Shown here: piece by piece, positions 48,586-58,951 of the stretch
Numbering within the stretch: position 1 is the first letter of the stretch
How the letters are laid out: each line of letters starts with the position of its first letter
Made by a program: the position numbers and the translations under genes
Notes under the pieces: model-generated
Told to the model about the DNA's origin: nothing
The model's database searches: none
The model's input: only the letters and a program-made list of their open reading frames with translations
Source of the DNA: Phycisphaerales bacterium
GTDB taxonomy: Bacteria > Planctomycetota > Phycisphaerae > Phycisphaerales > UBA1924
Reading direction: 5' to 3'
DNA length: 63,691 bases
Assembly: GCA_016741915.1 (NCBI GenBank)
Contig: JACVCS010000010.1
Location: 1-63,691, forward strand

Positions 48586-48948
48586 GTGCCGATAACTTCT
48601 CCGATGGGCGCGGACGTTTCCCCGATTCTGCAGCTTGAAGTACCGATGATCGTCGTGCTGGGCCGGCGTGAGCTGTCCACGCGCGACGTGGTGGGGATGG
48701 TTCCCGGGGCGATCATCGAGTTGCTCAAGTCGGCCGACGACGAGCTTGAACTGCTGGTGAACAACAAGGTCATCGGGCTGGGACGTGCGGTGAAGGTCGG
48801 GGAGAACTTCGGCATCCGCATCACCTTCATCGGCGATCTGAAGAAGCGCATCGCCGCTCTTGGCGGGGACGCGGCGAAGGAAAGCTCGGCGAAGGCCGAG
48901 CAGGACCTCGACGCGCTGGCGGAAGCGTTGTTGCAGAATCAGGGGTGA
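48586..48948 (+). CDS. fliN: FliN-type flagellar switch protein (SpoA domain)
   Basis: A 120-residue protein consisting of one SpoA/SPOA domain (LEVPMIVVLGRRELSTRDVV at the start, then VNNKVIGLGRAVKVGENFGIRIT) and an Ala/Glu-rich C-terminal helix. FliN lines the flagellar C-ring and works in switching and export. The start is GTG 48586, with ATG 48604 as alternative. No other flagellar gene is in the window; an injectisome homologue is less likely but not excluded. Confidence 0.88.
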   Translation: MPITSPMGADVSPILQLEVPMIVVLGRRELSTRDVVGMVPGAIIELLKSADDELELLVNNKVIGLGRAVKVGENFGIRITFIGDLKKRIAALGGDAAKESSAKAEQDLDALAEALLQNQG

Positions 48949-49016
48949 TGCTGCTGAACCGGTGCGAGGTGGGGTTTCGCGCGGTGTGGTTTGATGTCGA
49001 TGAGAAAACCAAGAGA

Positions 49017-49042
49017 CCCTCGGCTGAAGCCGAGGGCTCTGA
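49017..49042. repeat. Dispersed hairpin repeat B, copy 2
   Basis: CCCTCGGC-TGAA-GCCGAGGG plus CTCTGA, 4 nt beyond the nadA stop. On the minus strand the stem is followed by TCTCTTGGTTTTC, so it could terminate nadA. It differs from copy 1 (30537) by a compensatory base-pair change. Confidence 0.9.
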
Positions 49043-49045
49043 TGG

Positions 49046-50293
49046 TCAATCCACGCTGGCGGGCTCGCTGGGCTTCGGGGCTTTCGCCTTGGCGCTGACA
49101 GGCTGAGCGCTCACCAGGCTGAGCATGCGGTCGAGGGCTTTGAGCGCCAACTCGCGGGCCTTCGGGTGCACGGTGATCCGATTCACCACCTTGCCCTTGA
49201 CCAGGTTGTCCAGCACCCACAGCAGATGCGGCTGATCGATGCGGTACATCGTTGTGCACAGGCACTGGCAGTCGCTGAGGATCCGCGCCTGCACGCCGCG
49301 GGCGATGGCGGCTTTGCACAGGCGGTTCACCAGGTGCACCTCGGTCCCCAGAGACCAGCGCGAGCCGGGCTTCGCTTCGTTGATTGTCGAGATGATGTAC
49401 TCGGTCGAGCCCGCAAGGTCGGACAGATCGACGACCTCCTTCGCACACTCCGGGTGGACCAGCACCGTCGTGCGCTGGTCGGCGGGAAGGGACTCTTCCA
49501 TCTGGCGGATGGCGTGGATGTGCTCGGGCCTGAAGAGCTTGTGCACCGAGCAATGACCGGCCCAGAGCAGAACTTCTGCGGTCTTGAGCTGCCCGGGCGT
49601 CATGCCGCCGAGGGGTTCACCCTTGGCGGTCTTGCGCGGGTCGTACACGGCCGTCTGCGTCTCGACATCAAGCCCCAGCGCTGCGGCGGTGTTGCGTCCG
49701 AGGTGTTGATCGGGCAGGAAGAGGACCTTGATCTGCTCGTTGGTGGCTTTGGGTTTGACGCCGCCGTCGAAGGCCCACTTCAGCACGAGCTTGGCGTTGC
49801 TGGAGGTGCAGACGGCGCCGTCGTGCTGACCAACGAAGGCCTTGATGGCGGCGGTGGAGTTGATGTATGTGATGGGGATGACGCGGACGGGGCCCTTGAC
49901 GTTCTTCTTGAGCGCGTCGTGGATCTGCTTCCACGCCAGCACCGCTTCGTCGTGGTCGGCCATGTCGGCCATCGAGCAGCCGGCGGAGAGGTCGGGCAGG
50001 ATGACGCTCACCTCGTCCGGCGTGAGCATGTCGGCGGTCTCGGCCATGAAGTGCACGCCGCAGAAAATGACGTACTTGGCTTTCTGCTCGGCGACCTTCT
50101 TCGCGGCAAGTTGGGAGAGTTTGAGCGAATCGCCCGTGAAGTCCGCGTGGCGGATGACTTCGTCGGCCTGGTAGTGGTGGCCGAGGATGACCAGATCGCT
50201 GCCGAGCTCTTTCCGCCGCGCGGCGATGGCCTGCGCCAGCGAATCGGGCGACGCGGTGAGGTAGTGCTCGGGGAGTGAGGGCTGCCAGAGCAT
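49046..50293 (-). CDS. nadA: Quinolinate synthase
   Basis: 4Fe-4S enzyme that condenses iminoaspartate with dihydroxyacetone phosphate to quinolinate in NAD synthesis. 415 residues. Three cluster cysteines lie in the FCGVHFMAETA, GHCSVH and SDCQCLCTTMYRID regions. ILGHHYQADEV and TYINSTAAIKAF are typical of the family. nadB and nadC are not in the window. It stands downstream of the CBM48-like gene on the same strand. Hairpin repeat B follows its stop. Confidence 0.95.
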   Translation of the reverse strand: MLWQPSLPEHYLTASPDSLAQAIAARRKELGSDLVILGHHYQADEVIRHADFTGDSLKLSQLAAKKVAEQKAKYVIFCGVHFMAETADMLTPDEVSVILPDLSAGCSMADMADHDEAVLAWKQIHDALKKNVKGPVRVIPITYINSTAAIKAFVGQHDGAVCTSSNAKLVLKWAFDGGVKPKATNEQIKVLFLPDQHLGRNTAAALGLDVETQTAVYDPRKTAKGEPLGGMTPGQLKTAEVLLWAGHCSVHKLFRPEHIHAIRQMEESLPADQRTTVLVHPECAKEVVDLSDLAGSTEYIISTINEAKPGSRWSLGTEVHLVNRLCKAAIARGVQARILSDCQCLCTTMYRIDQPHLLWVLDNLVKGKVVNRITVHPKARELALKALDRMLSLVSAQPVSAKAKAPKPSEPASVD

Positions 50294-50323
50294 GCCGCAT
50301 GGTAGCGTGCCGAGACGGTTCGG

Positions 50324-50674
50324 TCAGACCGTCGGCGTTCGCGGCTGAACGTGCCTCATCGTGGGCATGGCGGGTTGACCGACGGCGCTGGCGGCGCTGC
50401 GAACGTACACATCGCTGAGCCAGCGACCGCTGCGGTCGAGGCGCACGCCGTGGGCGGCGTAGTCGGCGATCTGGAGTTGCCCATCGACGAGGTAGCAGAA
50501 CTGGTGCGTGCCGATATCGAGGCTGATCGTCGCCTCCCACCACCCGGGCGGGACGCGGTGCATCGCCACCGCGGCGCGGGACCAATCGGTAAAGTCACCG
50601 ACGATCTCGACGCTGGAGGCGTCAGGAAGAAAGACACGGAAGACGGCTTCGCCCCGCTCGTTGACAGCGACCAT
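50324..50674 (-). CDS. Stand-alone CBM48/AMPK-type glycogen-binding domain protein
   Basis: A 116-residue protein made of one immunoglobulin-like carbohydrate-binding domain. FRVFLPDASSVEIVGDFTDW is the classic start of the E-set/CBM48 fold, with WWEATISLDIGTHQFCYLVDG following. The ATG at 50674 has AAGGGG upstream. The normal catalytic partner domain is absent. It may act as a glycogen-targeting or regulatory subunit. A glycogen debranching enzyme gene is about 11 kb away, with no direct link. Confidence 0.82.
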   Translation of the reverse strand: MVAVNERGEAVFRVFLPDASSVEIVGDFTDWSRAAVAMHRVPPGWWEATISLDIGTHQFCYLVDGQLQIADYAAHGVRLDRSGRWLSDVYVRSAASAVGQPAMPTMRHVQPRTPTV

Positions 50675-50839
50675 GATCGACCCCTTGCAGAGAAGATGGA
50701 TTCTGCAACCGATCCGAGAAGACTCCCCCGCCATACTGGTGTACCGCGCCGCGAGGAAAAAGATCGGAACAAAATCACAATTGATCCGATTGGGCGGGCT
50801 CGGGTTCGTGCGCACAGATTTCGAAAGACTGTCGGCGCC

Positions 50840-51595
50840 TTACGGCTTGGGCTTGGCTTTCGTACCCGCGCCCGACCTTGGCTCGACCGGCGGGTGTTTC
50901 TTCAGCTCTTCCGCGGCCTTTTCAGCCGGGATGAACTCCAGACACTCGCTGTTGATGCAGTAGCGCAGGCCCGTGGGTGCCGGCCCGTCGTTGAAGACGT
51001 GACCCAGGTGCGCCCCGCAGGTGGAGCAGGTGGTTTCGGTGCGGACCATGTTGTACGACGTGTCCACGTGCTCGTCGATGACGCCGGCGGTCATCTCATC
51101 GCTGAACGAAGGCCAGCCGCAGTGCGACTCAAACTTCTGGTCGCTGGTGAAGAGCGGGGTTTTGCAGGCGAGGCAGCGGTAATAGCCCTTTTCGAAGTGG
51201 TTCCAGTACTTGCCGGTGAAGGCCCGCTCGGTGCCCTTCTGGCGCATGATGCGGAACTGCTCGGGGGTCAGGAGCTGGCGCCACTGCTCGTCGGTCATTG
51301 CGCCGGGGTTGGTCTTGGCCATGAGGGCGAGGTCCTTATTGGTATTGGATTGGTCGTTTTCGGATGCCGCGTTCGCGGTGGCTTTGGCGGTCGTGGAGGC
51401 GGCAGGTTTGGCGGCGGATTCAGCCGTCTTTTCGGCTGGCTTTGAGGATGTTTCTGATGCGCGGTCGCCACCACCCGCACGCGAACACGCGCCGACGATC
51501 GGCATCACACCCATGCAGGCCAGCATCAGCCCAAGCAGGACACGGGCCGACCGGGGTGACGAACGAACACGAAACGAAGGTGTACGCATGGGCAT
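50840..51595 (-). CDS. msrB: Methionine-R-sulfoxide reductase MsrB, predicted lipoprotein
   Basis: Repairs oxidised Met residues. The domain (about 110-235) has the catalytic Cys in [11 protein letters not shown] and the zinc-binding pairs CLAC and CSTC. The N-terminus has a signal peptide ending VGAC, which predicts a lipid-anchored periplasmic enzyme, followed by a 50-residue Ala/Thr/Lys/Glu linker. The start is ATG 51595 (or 51589). 251 residues against about 140 for a cytosolic MsrB. Confidence 0.93.
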   Translation of the reverse strand: MPMRTPSFRVRSSPRSARVLLGLMLACMGVMPIVGACSRAGGGDRASETSSKPAEKTAESAAKPAASTTAKATANAASENDQSNTNKDLALMAKTNPGAMTDEQWRQLLTPEQFRIMRQKGTERAFTGKYWNHFEKGYYRCLACKTPLFTSDQKFESHCGWPSFSDEMTAGVIDEHVDTSYNMVRTETTCSTCGAHLGHVFNDGPAPTGLRYCINSECLEFIPAEKAAEELKKHPPVEPRSGAGTKAKPKP

Positions 51596-51757
51596 ATGTA
51601 CCTGTGAGAGCGTGCGAAGGTTCACGCTCTTTGGATGCCGGGGAACTTTCCGCGGTACAACGCGGAAACTGCCCGAGATCACGAACGACGAAGGCCGGTC
51701 GGCACGCGTTCGCACGAACGGTAGGTGAGCGTGTCGCGCGGCTTTGCGTGGTTTCAC

Positions 51758-52546
51758 TCAGCCGATGAGCCCGCGGATGAACTCACCGGGGGATTGGCCT
51801 TTCTCGATGGCCTCGATGAGGGCCGAGCCGACGATGAGTGCGTCGGCGTGGGGCTGGAGGGAGCGGACCTGCTCGCGGGTGCGGATGCCAAAGCCCGCAG
51901 CCACGGGCACCGGGGAGATCGCGCGAAGCCCCGCGAGGTACGAGCCCACGGCGTCAAGCGATTGGCCTGATGCGCCGCCGCTCGACGAGGCCGCACCCGC
52001 TGAGCCGCCCGTGACACCCATCGACGTGACGGCGTACAAAAAGCCGCCGCTGCGTGAGGCGATCATCTTGGCGCGTTCCATCGGCGTGGCGGGTGTGACC
52101 ATCTGAATAAGCGCGATGCCCAGCGAGGCCATCTCTTCGCGCAGCGGCGCAGACTCCTCCAGAGGCAAGTCGGGAATGATCAGCCCCGCGATGTTGGCGT
52201 CTTTCAGCCGCAGGCCAAGCGTGCCGGCGCTGATGGTCAGCAGCGGGTTGAGGTAGCTCATGATCGCCAGCGGGCAGGCGCTGCGGATGCCTTTCAGCTC
52301 GGTCAAAAGCCAATCAAGGCTCGCCTGCTGCTGCAGCGCCACCGCGCTCGACCGCTGGATCGTCACGCCGTCGGCCATCGGATCCGAGAACGCCACGCCC
52401 AGCTCGATCACGGCGCTGAGCGGTGCGAGCTGTTCGATCTGCGACCGCAGGGCCTCACGTGTGGGAAAGCCGCAGGTCAGGTACGGGATCACCGCGGGCG
52501 AGCCGCTCTGACGCTTGCTGCGGATGGACTGTTCGATGGTGTGCAT
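51758..52546 (-). CDS. trpA: Tryptophan synthase alpha subunit
   Basis: Cleaves indole-3-glycerol phosphate to indole. 262 residues. The catalytic Glu and Asp are in ELGVAFSDPMADG. The loop after GVTG, which closes the active site, is a Ser/Gly/Ala-rich stretch a few residues longer than in the enteric enzyme. The start is ATG 52546, since the 11-codon upstream extension lacks a site. Last gene of the trp operon, 78 nt after trpB. Confidence 0.94.
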   Translation of the reverse strand: MHTIEQSIRSKRQSGSPAVIPYLTCGFPTREALRSQIEQLAPLSAVIELGVAFSDPMADGVTIQRSSAVALQQQASLDWLLTELKGIRSACPLAIMSYLNPLLTISAGTLGLRLKDANIAGLIIPDLPLEESAPLREEMASLGIALIQMVTPATPMERAKMIASRSGGFLYAVTSMGVTGGSAGAASSSGGASGQSLDAVGSYLAGLRAISPVPVAAGFGIRTREQVRSLQPHADALIVGSALIEAIEKGQSPGEFIRGLIG

Positions 52547-52624
52547 GGGTTCTCGATGCTCAAAGAAGAAACGGTTCACAACAAACCGAAGGAGACTCGC
52601 GGCTGTTCCGCGTTCGACAAACGA

Positions 52625-53937
<1,313 letters not shown>

Positions 53938-53941
<4 letters not shown>

Positions 53942-55512
53942 GCTGGATCCTTCTCACGCCGACCAACCCGCTTCACCGCTCGAACAAACGCTCGCACCTT
54001 CTGGACATCCTTCACACCCGGGGCGCTCTCCACCCCGCTGGAAACATCCACCGCCCAGGGCCTCACGGCACGCACCGCCTCCGCAACATTCTCCGGATTC
54101 AGCCCGCCCGCGAGGATCACCCGCCGCGACGCCGCCACCGGTGCAATCGCGCCCCAGTTCGCCACTTCCCCCACGCCCGACCGCTGCCCTTCGATCAACA
54201 ACAGGTCCGAATCGCGCACATCCGCCGAAAGCGCCGGCATCGCCTCACCCACACGCACAACCGGGATCACCCGCCCAGCGCCCTCTCCCACCCCCGCCGC
54301 ACCGCTCATCGATTCAACACACGCCCGCACCATCGCCACGTCCGCCTGCTCACACTGCAGACAATCAAAGACGCCCGTCGCGAGCGCTTGGCGCACGAGC
54401 GTTTCCGTCGGGTTCTTCATCACCGCCACTCGGCTGACGCTCAACGGACAATCCCGCAGAATCTCCGCCGCCCGCGCGGGGGTGACCTGTCTGGGCGAGG
54501 GCGCCAGCACGCACCCGACCGCGTCCGCACCCGCATCGACCGCGTCAGTGACCATCTGAGCCGTCGTCACGCCGCAGATTTTGACCAGCGGGCTGATCGC
54601 GTCGGCACCGATTCCCGCACCGCCGTCATGCACATCACCGATCGCCCCCGCACGCATCGCACGAACCAGCCGATCGGGCTCGGCGCTCCGCATCAGCGCG
54701 GTGCCGACGAGCGCACCGGTGTACCCCTCCGCCGCCGCCCGCGACAGATCCGTCGGCGTGTGCATCCCGCTCTCCGCCACGCGCACAAACCCAACGGGAA
54801 ACCTCGAGGCCATCCCCGCCAGCGAAGCTGGGTTGACCCCCAGCGTCGCGAGATTCCGCGTATTCAGCCCGACCAAGACCGAGGCGCGGGCCGCCGCGTT
54901 TGTCCCGTTGTTCGCAAACGCCGAGAGTCGGCGGGCAACATCCGCTCGCGTCAGCAACGCCGCTGTGCGTTGCAGTTCATCATCGTCGAACGCCTCGATG
55001 AGCGTGAACATCCCCAGATCGAGCACCGCGTGCAGCATCGCTTGCAGTTCATCATCGCTCAGCATCCGCACGATCAGCAGCACGCCCGAGCAGCCCGCGA
55101 GGCGAGCTTCGTCCACCTGCGCCGGATCGACGAGGAAGTCCTTCCGCATCACGGGAATCGAAACCGCACGCGCCGCCGCCCGCGCGTGCTGCAGATCACC
55201 CGCGAACGCGCTCGGCTCGGTCAGCACGCTGATCACACTCGCCCCGCCGCGTTCGTACGCACGCGCCTGATCCGCCGCGAACGCCTCCGCATCCGCAAAC
55301 GCACCGGCACGGGGCGAAACGATCGCGCCCTCGCTGGGCGATGCACGCTTGAACTCCGCGATGAACACGAACCCCTCGCGTGGTCTGACGCTCTTCGCGG
55401 GCTCCGTCACCGCGAGCGCCCGCGCACGCAGTTCCTGCCGACCCACACGCTTGAGCAGTTCTTCCGCCCGCGCACGCGAGCGCTCCGCCATGATGGAGAT
55501 AAAGTCGCTCAC
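53938..55512 (-). CDS. trpCF: Fused indole-3-glycerol phosphate synthase / phosphoribosylanthranilate isomerase
   Basis: A bifunctional protein of 524 residues. The N-terminal TrpC domain (about 1-275) has FIAEFKRASPSEG, VMRKDFLVD and VAESGM. The C-terminal TrpF domain (about 300-520) begins LVKICGVTT, with the catalytic Cys, and has the catalytic Asp in VDVSSGVE. The same order of fusion is known in enterobacteria. The start is GTG 55512, overlapping the trpD stop (GTGA). Confidence 0.95.
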
Positions 55513-56537
55513 GCCGACGCTCCCTCGGCACAGACCTTCGCCAGTTCATCCACCAGCCGAAGCGCCCGCCCATCATCGATCGCCCGCTGCGCCACGCCCG
55601 CCGCCTCGCGCCGGTCCTTCACCACGCCGCAGCACAACAGCGCCAGCGCACCGGAGAGCACCACCGCGTCGCGGTGCGCCGACTTCTCGCCGCAGAAGAC
55701 CGCCCTCATCGCCTTGGCGTTGTGCTCGCTGTCGCCACCCTTCAACTCCTGCAGAGAGCAGGGCTTCAGCCCGAACTCCGCCGCCGACATGACCGATCGC
55801 GACACACGCCCGCCCTGTACGTCAAACACCTCGAACGCCGACGCGGGCGTGGGCTCGTCGAGCCCGTCGTGCGAGTGGATCACCAGCACGCGTCGACTAT
55901 CACCCATCGCGAACGCACCGGCCATGCGCTCCGCCGCGAGCATCGAGTACGCGCCGATGACCCCGAAGGGCGGTGCTGCCGGGTTCGTCATGGGCCCGAG
56001 CATGTTGAAGACCGTCCGCACGCCCAGCCCCTTGCGCACCGGCGCGATCACACCCACCGCGGGGTGATAACGCGGCGCATAGAGGAACGTAAACCCGCAG
56101 CGCGAAAGACACGCCGCCGCGGTCGCTTCGTTCATCTCCACCGGGATGCCCAGCCTGCCCAGCACGTCCGCCGCACCCGACGAGCTGGAGATCGCGCGGT
56201 TGCCGTGCTTGACCACGGGTTGCCCGCACGCGGCCGTCAGCAACGCCGCCGCGGTTGAAATGTTGTACGTCGACGCCCCGTCGCCCCCCGTGCCGACGAT
56301 ATCGACGCTGCGCTGAACGATCGACCCGTCCAACCGCGGCTTCACCGCCAGTTGCCTCATCCCCTCCGCGAACCCCGCCACTTCGTCCTCGGTCTCGCCG
56401 CGCGAGCGCAGCGCGATCAGCACGCCCGCGATGAGCGTGGGCTCGATCTCACCCGAGGCCAGCCGCTTCGCCGCGTGCATCGCCTCATCGCGGCTCAGCA
56501 CGCCGCCATCCAAGATGCGCTGCAACATGTCCTTCAT
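55509..56537 (-). CDS. trpD: Anthranilate phosphoribosyltransferase
   Basis: Transfers the phosphoribosyl group of PRPP to anthranilate. 342 residues. The PRPP loop is GTGGDGASTYNIST, followed by VVKHGNRAISSSSGAADVL, both diagnostic. It overlaps trpG by 4 nt (ATGA). It is not fused to trpG. Confidence 0.95.
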   Translation of the reverse strand: MKDMLQRILDGGVLSRDEAMHAAKRLASGEIEPTLIAGVLIALRSRGETEDEVAGFAEGMRQLAVKPRLDGSIVQRSVDIVGTGGDGASTYNISTAAALLTAACGQPVVKHGNRAISSSSGAADVLGRLGIPVEMNEATAAACLSRCGFTFLYAPRYHPAVGVIAPVRKGLGVRTVFNMLGPMTNPAAPPFGVIGAYSMLAAERMAGAFAMGDSRRVLVIHSHDGLDEPTPASAFEVFDVQGGRVSRSVMSAAEFGLKPCSLQELKGGDSEHNAKAMRAVFCGEKSAHRDAVVLSGALALLCCGVVKDRREAAGVAQRAIDDGRALRLVDELAKVCAEGASA

Positions 56538-57217
56538 GCCACCGATCCTTCACCCGTTGGCGTCAGCGCGTCCGTCGGCCCGTCAATCAGCACCACACGC
56601 TCCGCCGCCGCGCGATCAACCCCCAGAAAGTTCGCCAGCAACATCGGCCCCGTCGGCGTCAGCACGCTCTCCGGATGAAACTGCACGCCCTGCACGTTCA
56701 ACGTCGCGTGACGCAGCCCCATGATCTCGCGCGTCTCGCCCGTTCGTTCATCGGGGATCGTCTCCGCCGTGACGATGAGCTCCTTGGGCAGCGTGGCCTC
56801 AAAGGCCACCAGCGAGTGATAGCGTCCGACGAGCATGGGCGAAGCGACACCCGCGAAGATGCCGCTGGAATCGTGCGTGATGCGCGAGGCCTTGCCGTGC
56901 ATCAGGCAGCGTGCCCGCCCAACCTTGCCGCCGAAGACTTCAGCCATCGCCTGATGACCCAGGCACACGCCCAGGATGGGCAGTTCACCCGCGAGCGACT
57001 CGATCATCGACTTGCTGACGCCCGCTTCGTCCGGACAGCCGGGGCCCGGCGAGATGACCAGGTGCGTGTACGACCCCGCGCGGGCCTGCGTCGGGGTGAT
57101 CTCGTCGTTGCGCTTCACCTCGACGCTCGCCCCCAGCGCCCGCATGATCTGCACGAGGTTGTACGTGAAGCTGTCGTAGTTGTCGATCATCAGCACGCGT
57201 GCGTGTGTGTCGTTCAT
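56534..57217 (-). CDS. trpG: Anthranilate synthase glutamine amidotransferase subunit
   Basis: Supplies ammonia to TrpE. 227 residues starting at ATG 57217 (GGAGAAC 6-12 nt upstream). The catalytic triad is Cys in GVCLGHQ, and His and Glu in QFHPES. VLMIDNYDSFTYN opens the domain. The longer in-frame reading to 57610 overlaps trpE and is not coding. It may also serve as PabA in folate synthesis, as no other amidotransferase is visible here. Confidence 0.94.
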   Translation of the reverse strand: MNDTHARVLMIDNYDSFTYNLVQIMRALGASVEVKRNDEITPTQARAGSYTHLVISPGPGCPDEAGVSKSMIESLAGELPILGVCLGHQAMAEVFGGKVGRARCLMHGKASRITHDSSGIFAGVASPMLVGRYHSLVAFEATLPKELIVTAETIPDERTGETREIMGLRHATLNVQGVQFHPESVLTPTGPMLLANFLGVDRAAAERVVLIDGPTDALTPTGEGSVA

Positions 57218-57281
57218 GGCTCGTTCTCCGCGTCGTCTTCGCTCGTCCTGCTCGTTCCTTCGCCGAATGAACCCGCGATCG

Positions 57282-58691
57282 TCAAAGCCCTTGTTCCGCC
57301 AGACGCAGGGCCGCCTCGAGCGCGCCGACCTTGTGTCGAACTTCGTCATACTCCGCACCCGCGTTGCTGTCCGCGACGATCCCCGCGCCCGCCTGGTACG
57401 CGTACCGCCCGTTGCGGAAGCACAGCGTGCGGATCGCAATCGCCTGGTCCATGTCCCCGCCCTTGCCGAAGTACCCGACCGTCCCGGCATAAAACCCGCG
57501 CCGCACAGGCTCCAACTCGTCGATGATCTGCATCGCACGCACCTTCGGCGCGCCGACGACCGTCCCCGCGGGGAACGTCGCCGCCAGAAGGTCCACCGCG
57601 TCGCGATCACTCCGCAGTCGACCCGAAACGCCGCTGACGATGTGCATCACGTGGCTGTACCGCTCGATGCTCCGGTACGGCTTCACCTTGACGCTCCCCG
57701 CCTCCGCCACGCGCCCAAGGTCGTTCCGCGCCAGGTCCACCAGCATCACGTGCTCGGCATTCTCCTTCGGGTCCGCCAGCAAATCACGCTCGTGCTTCGC
57801 GTCTGTCTCCTCATCTCCGCCGCGCGGTCGCGTGCCCGCGATTGGCCGCAGCGTCGCCTCACCCGCCGAGAGTTTCACCAGCGCCTCGGGCGATGAGCCG
57901 ATGAGCTTCGTGTCATCCAGCTCCAGAAAGAACATATACGGCGAGGGATTCAGCAGCCGCAGCGCCCGATAGACCTCGAACGGGTCCGTCAGGCACGCAC
58001 CACCAAACCGCACCGACAGCACGAGCTGAAAGACATCCCCCGCGCGGATGTGCTCCTTCACCTTCCCCACGCGGTCGATGTACTCATCCCGGCTCATCGA
58101 ACCAGTCGGCGGTTCGTGCCCGCTCTTCACGCTCGGCTCACCCACCCCGCCGCGCAGCGCCGCGATGATCTCGCGCCGCAGACTCTGCCGCTCCCACTCC
58201 GCCCCGCCGTGCAAGAGCGCCACGCGTCGCGAGAGATGGTCAAAGACGAGCATCGACCGCGGCGCAACCATCGCGATCTCCGGCTCCTCCTCACCGCCAC
58301 CAGCCGCGCCGCGCCGCTCACCAAGCTTCTCGATCCGGCGCACAAAGTCGTACCCGATCATCCCCACCAAACCGCCCGCCAAGGGCAGGCCCGCCTCAGG
58401 CAGCAGCGCCGGTGCCGCCGCAATGCACGACCTCAGGGCCTCAAAGACCGCCTCGCGTCCCTTCACGCCTGGCTCGACCGCGCGGTACACCCCGTTCACC
58501 GCCAGCCCGCGCGAATCAAGCCGCAGACTCCCCGCCTTCCCCAGCCCGATGAACGAGTACCTTGCCAGCCGCTGCCCGCCTTCCACCGACTCCAGCAGAA
58601 ACGTCGGCTCGAACGCCCGCAACTTCCGGTACGCACTCACCGGCGTGTCCATGTCCGCCGCGATATCGAACGGGGGTTTCATCTCGATCAT
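57282..58691 (-). CDS. trpE: Anthranilate synthase component I
   Basis: Makes anthranilate from chorismate with ammonia from TrpG. 469 residues. The tryptophan feedback motif LLES is present (FLLESVEGGQRLARYSFIG), so allosteric inhibition is expected. Catalytic signatures are PIAGTRPRGGDEE, ELMLVD-like HVMLVDLARNDLG and FPAGTVVGAPKVRAM. The start at ATG 58691 is preferred to GTG 58712 because of GGAAGTGAG upstream. First structural gene of the operon, preceded by an attenuator. Confidence 0.95.
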   Translation of the reverse strand: MIEMKPPFDIAADMDTPVSAYRKLRAFEPTFLLESVEGGQRLARYSFIGLGKAGSLRLDSRGLAVNGVYRAVEPGVKGREAVFEALRSCIAAAPALLPEAGLPLAGGLVGMIGYDFVRRIEKLGERRGAAGGGEEEPEIAMVAPRSMLVFDHLSRRVALLHGGAEWERQSLRREIIAALRGGVGEPSVKSGHEPPTGSMSRDEYIDRVGKVKEHIRAGDVFQLVLSVRFGGACLTDPFEVYRALRLLNPSPYMFFLELDDTKLIGSSPEALVKLSAGEATLRPIAGTRPRGGDEETDAKHERDLLADPKENAEHVMLVDLARNDLGRVAEAGSVKVKPYRSIERYSHVMHIVSGVSGRLRSDRDAVDLLAATFPAGTVVGAPKVRAMQIIDELEPVRRGFYAGTVGYFGKGGDMDQAIAIRTLCFRNGRYAYQAGAGIVADSNAGAEYDEVRHKVGALEAALRLAEQGL

Positions 58692-58765
58692 GGCTCGCTC
58701 ACTTCCGCACACACGCCCTCTTCAACCGCTCAACCCGACCCGATCCCGCAAACCTCTTCACCCGG

Positions 58766-58808
58766 TAAACAACACAGGCCACCCTCGGCTTCTCGCCTCT
58801 GGTGGCCC
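58766..58808 (-). terminator. trp attenuator hairpin
   Basis: On the minus strand GGCCACC (58807-58801) and GGTGGCC (58783-58777) form a 7-bp stem with an inner GGC-GAGAA-GCC, then TGTGTTGTTT. It lies 42 nt after the leader-peptide stop codon and about 75 nt before trpE. Its 5' arm, CCACCAG (58805-58799), is complementary to CTGGTGG, present twice in the Trp-codon part of the leader. Confidence 0.82.
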
Positions 58809-58849
58809 GGAACGCGCTTCGTCCCTTTTCCGCTCCCCGCCCGCTCCTC

Positions 58850-58933
58850 TTACAGCGACCGACGACCGCGGCACCACCAGGATGGCCCTCGCCACCACCA
58901 GCCCCGCCAACCCAGATTGGTGCCGTTCGTCAT
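58850..58933 (-). CDS. trpL: trp operon leader peptide
   Basis: A 27-codon ORF with six Trp codons: residue 9, the run 12-14, and the pair 19-20 (motifs GWRGWWWRG and PSWWC). It ends in TAA and lies between a promoter-like sequence and an attenuator hairpin. A Trp content of over 20% by chance is very unlikely. An ATG three codons earlier (58942) is in frame. No clear Shine-Dalgarno is present, so near-leaderless translation is possible if transcription starts near 58944. Its job is to sense charged tRNA-Trp by ribosome stalling. Confidence 0.85.
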   Translation of the reverse strand: MTNGTNLGWRGWWWRGPSWWCRGRRSL

Positions 58934-58951
58934 GCCGTTCATACGCCGCGA

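Noticed and set aside
56534..57610. Longer TrpG with a 130-residue N-terminal extension
   Set aside because: The extension overlaps trpE in another frame and is Arg-rich shadow sequence; the ATG at 57217 has a good ribosome-binding site.
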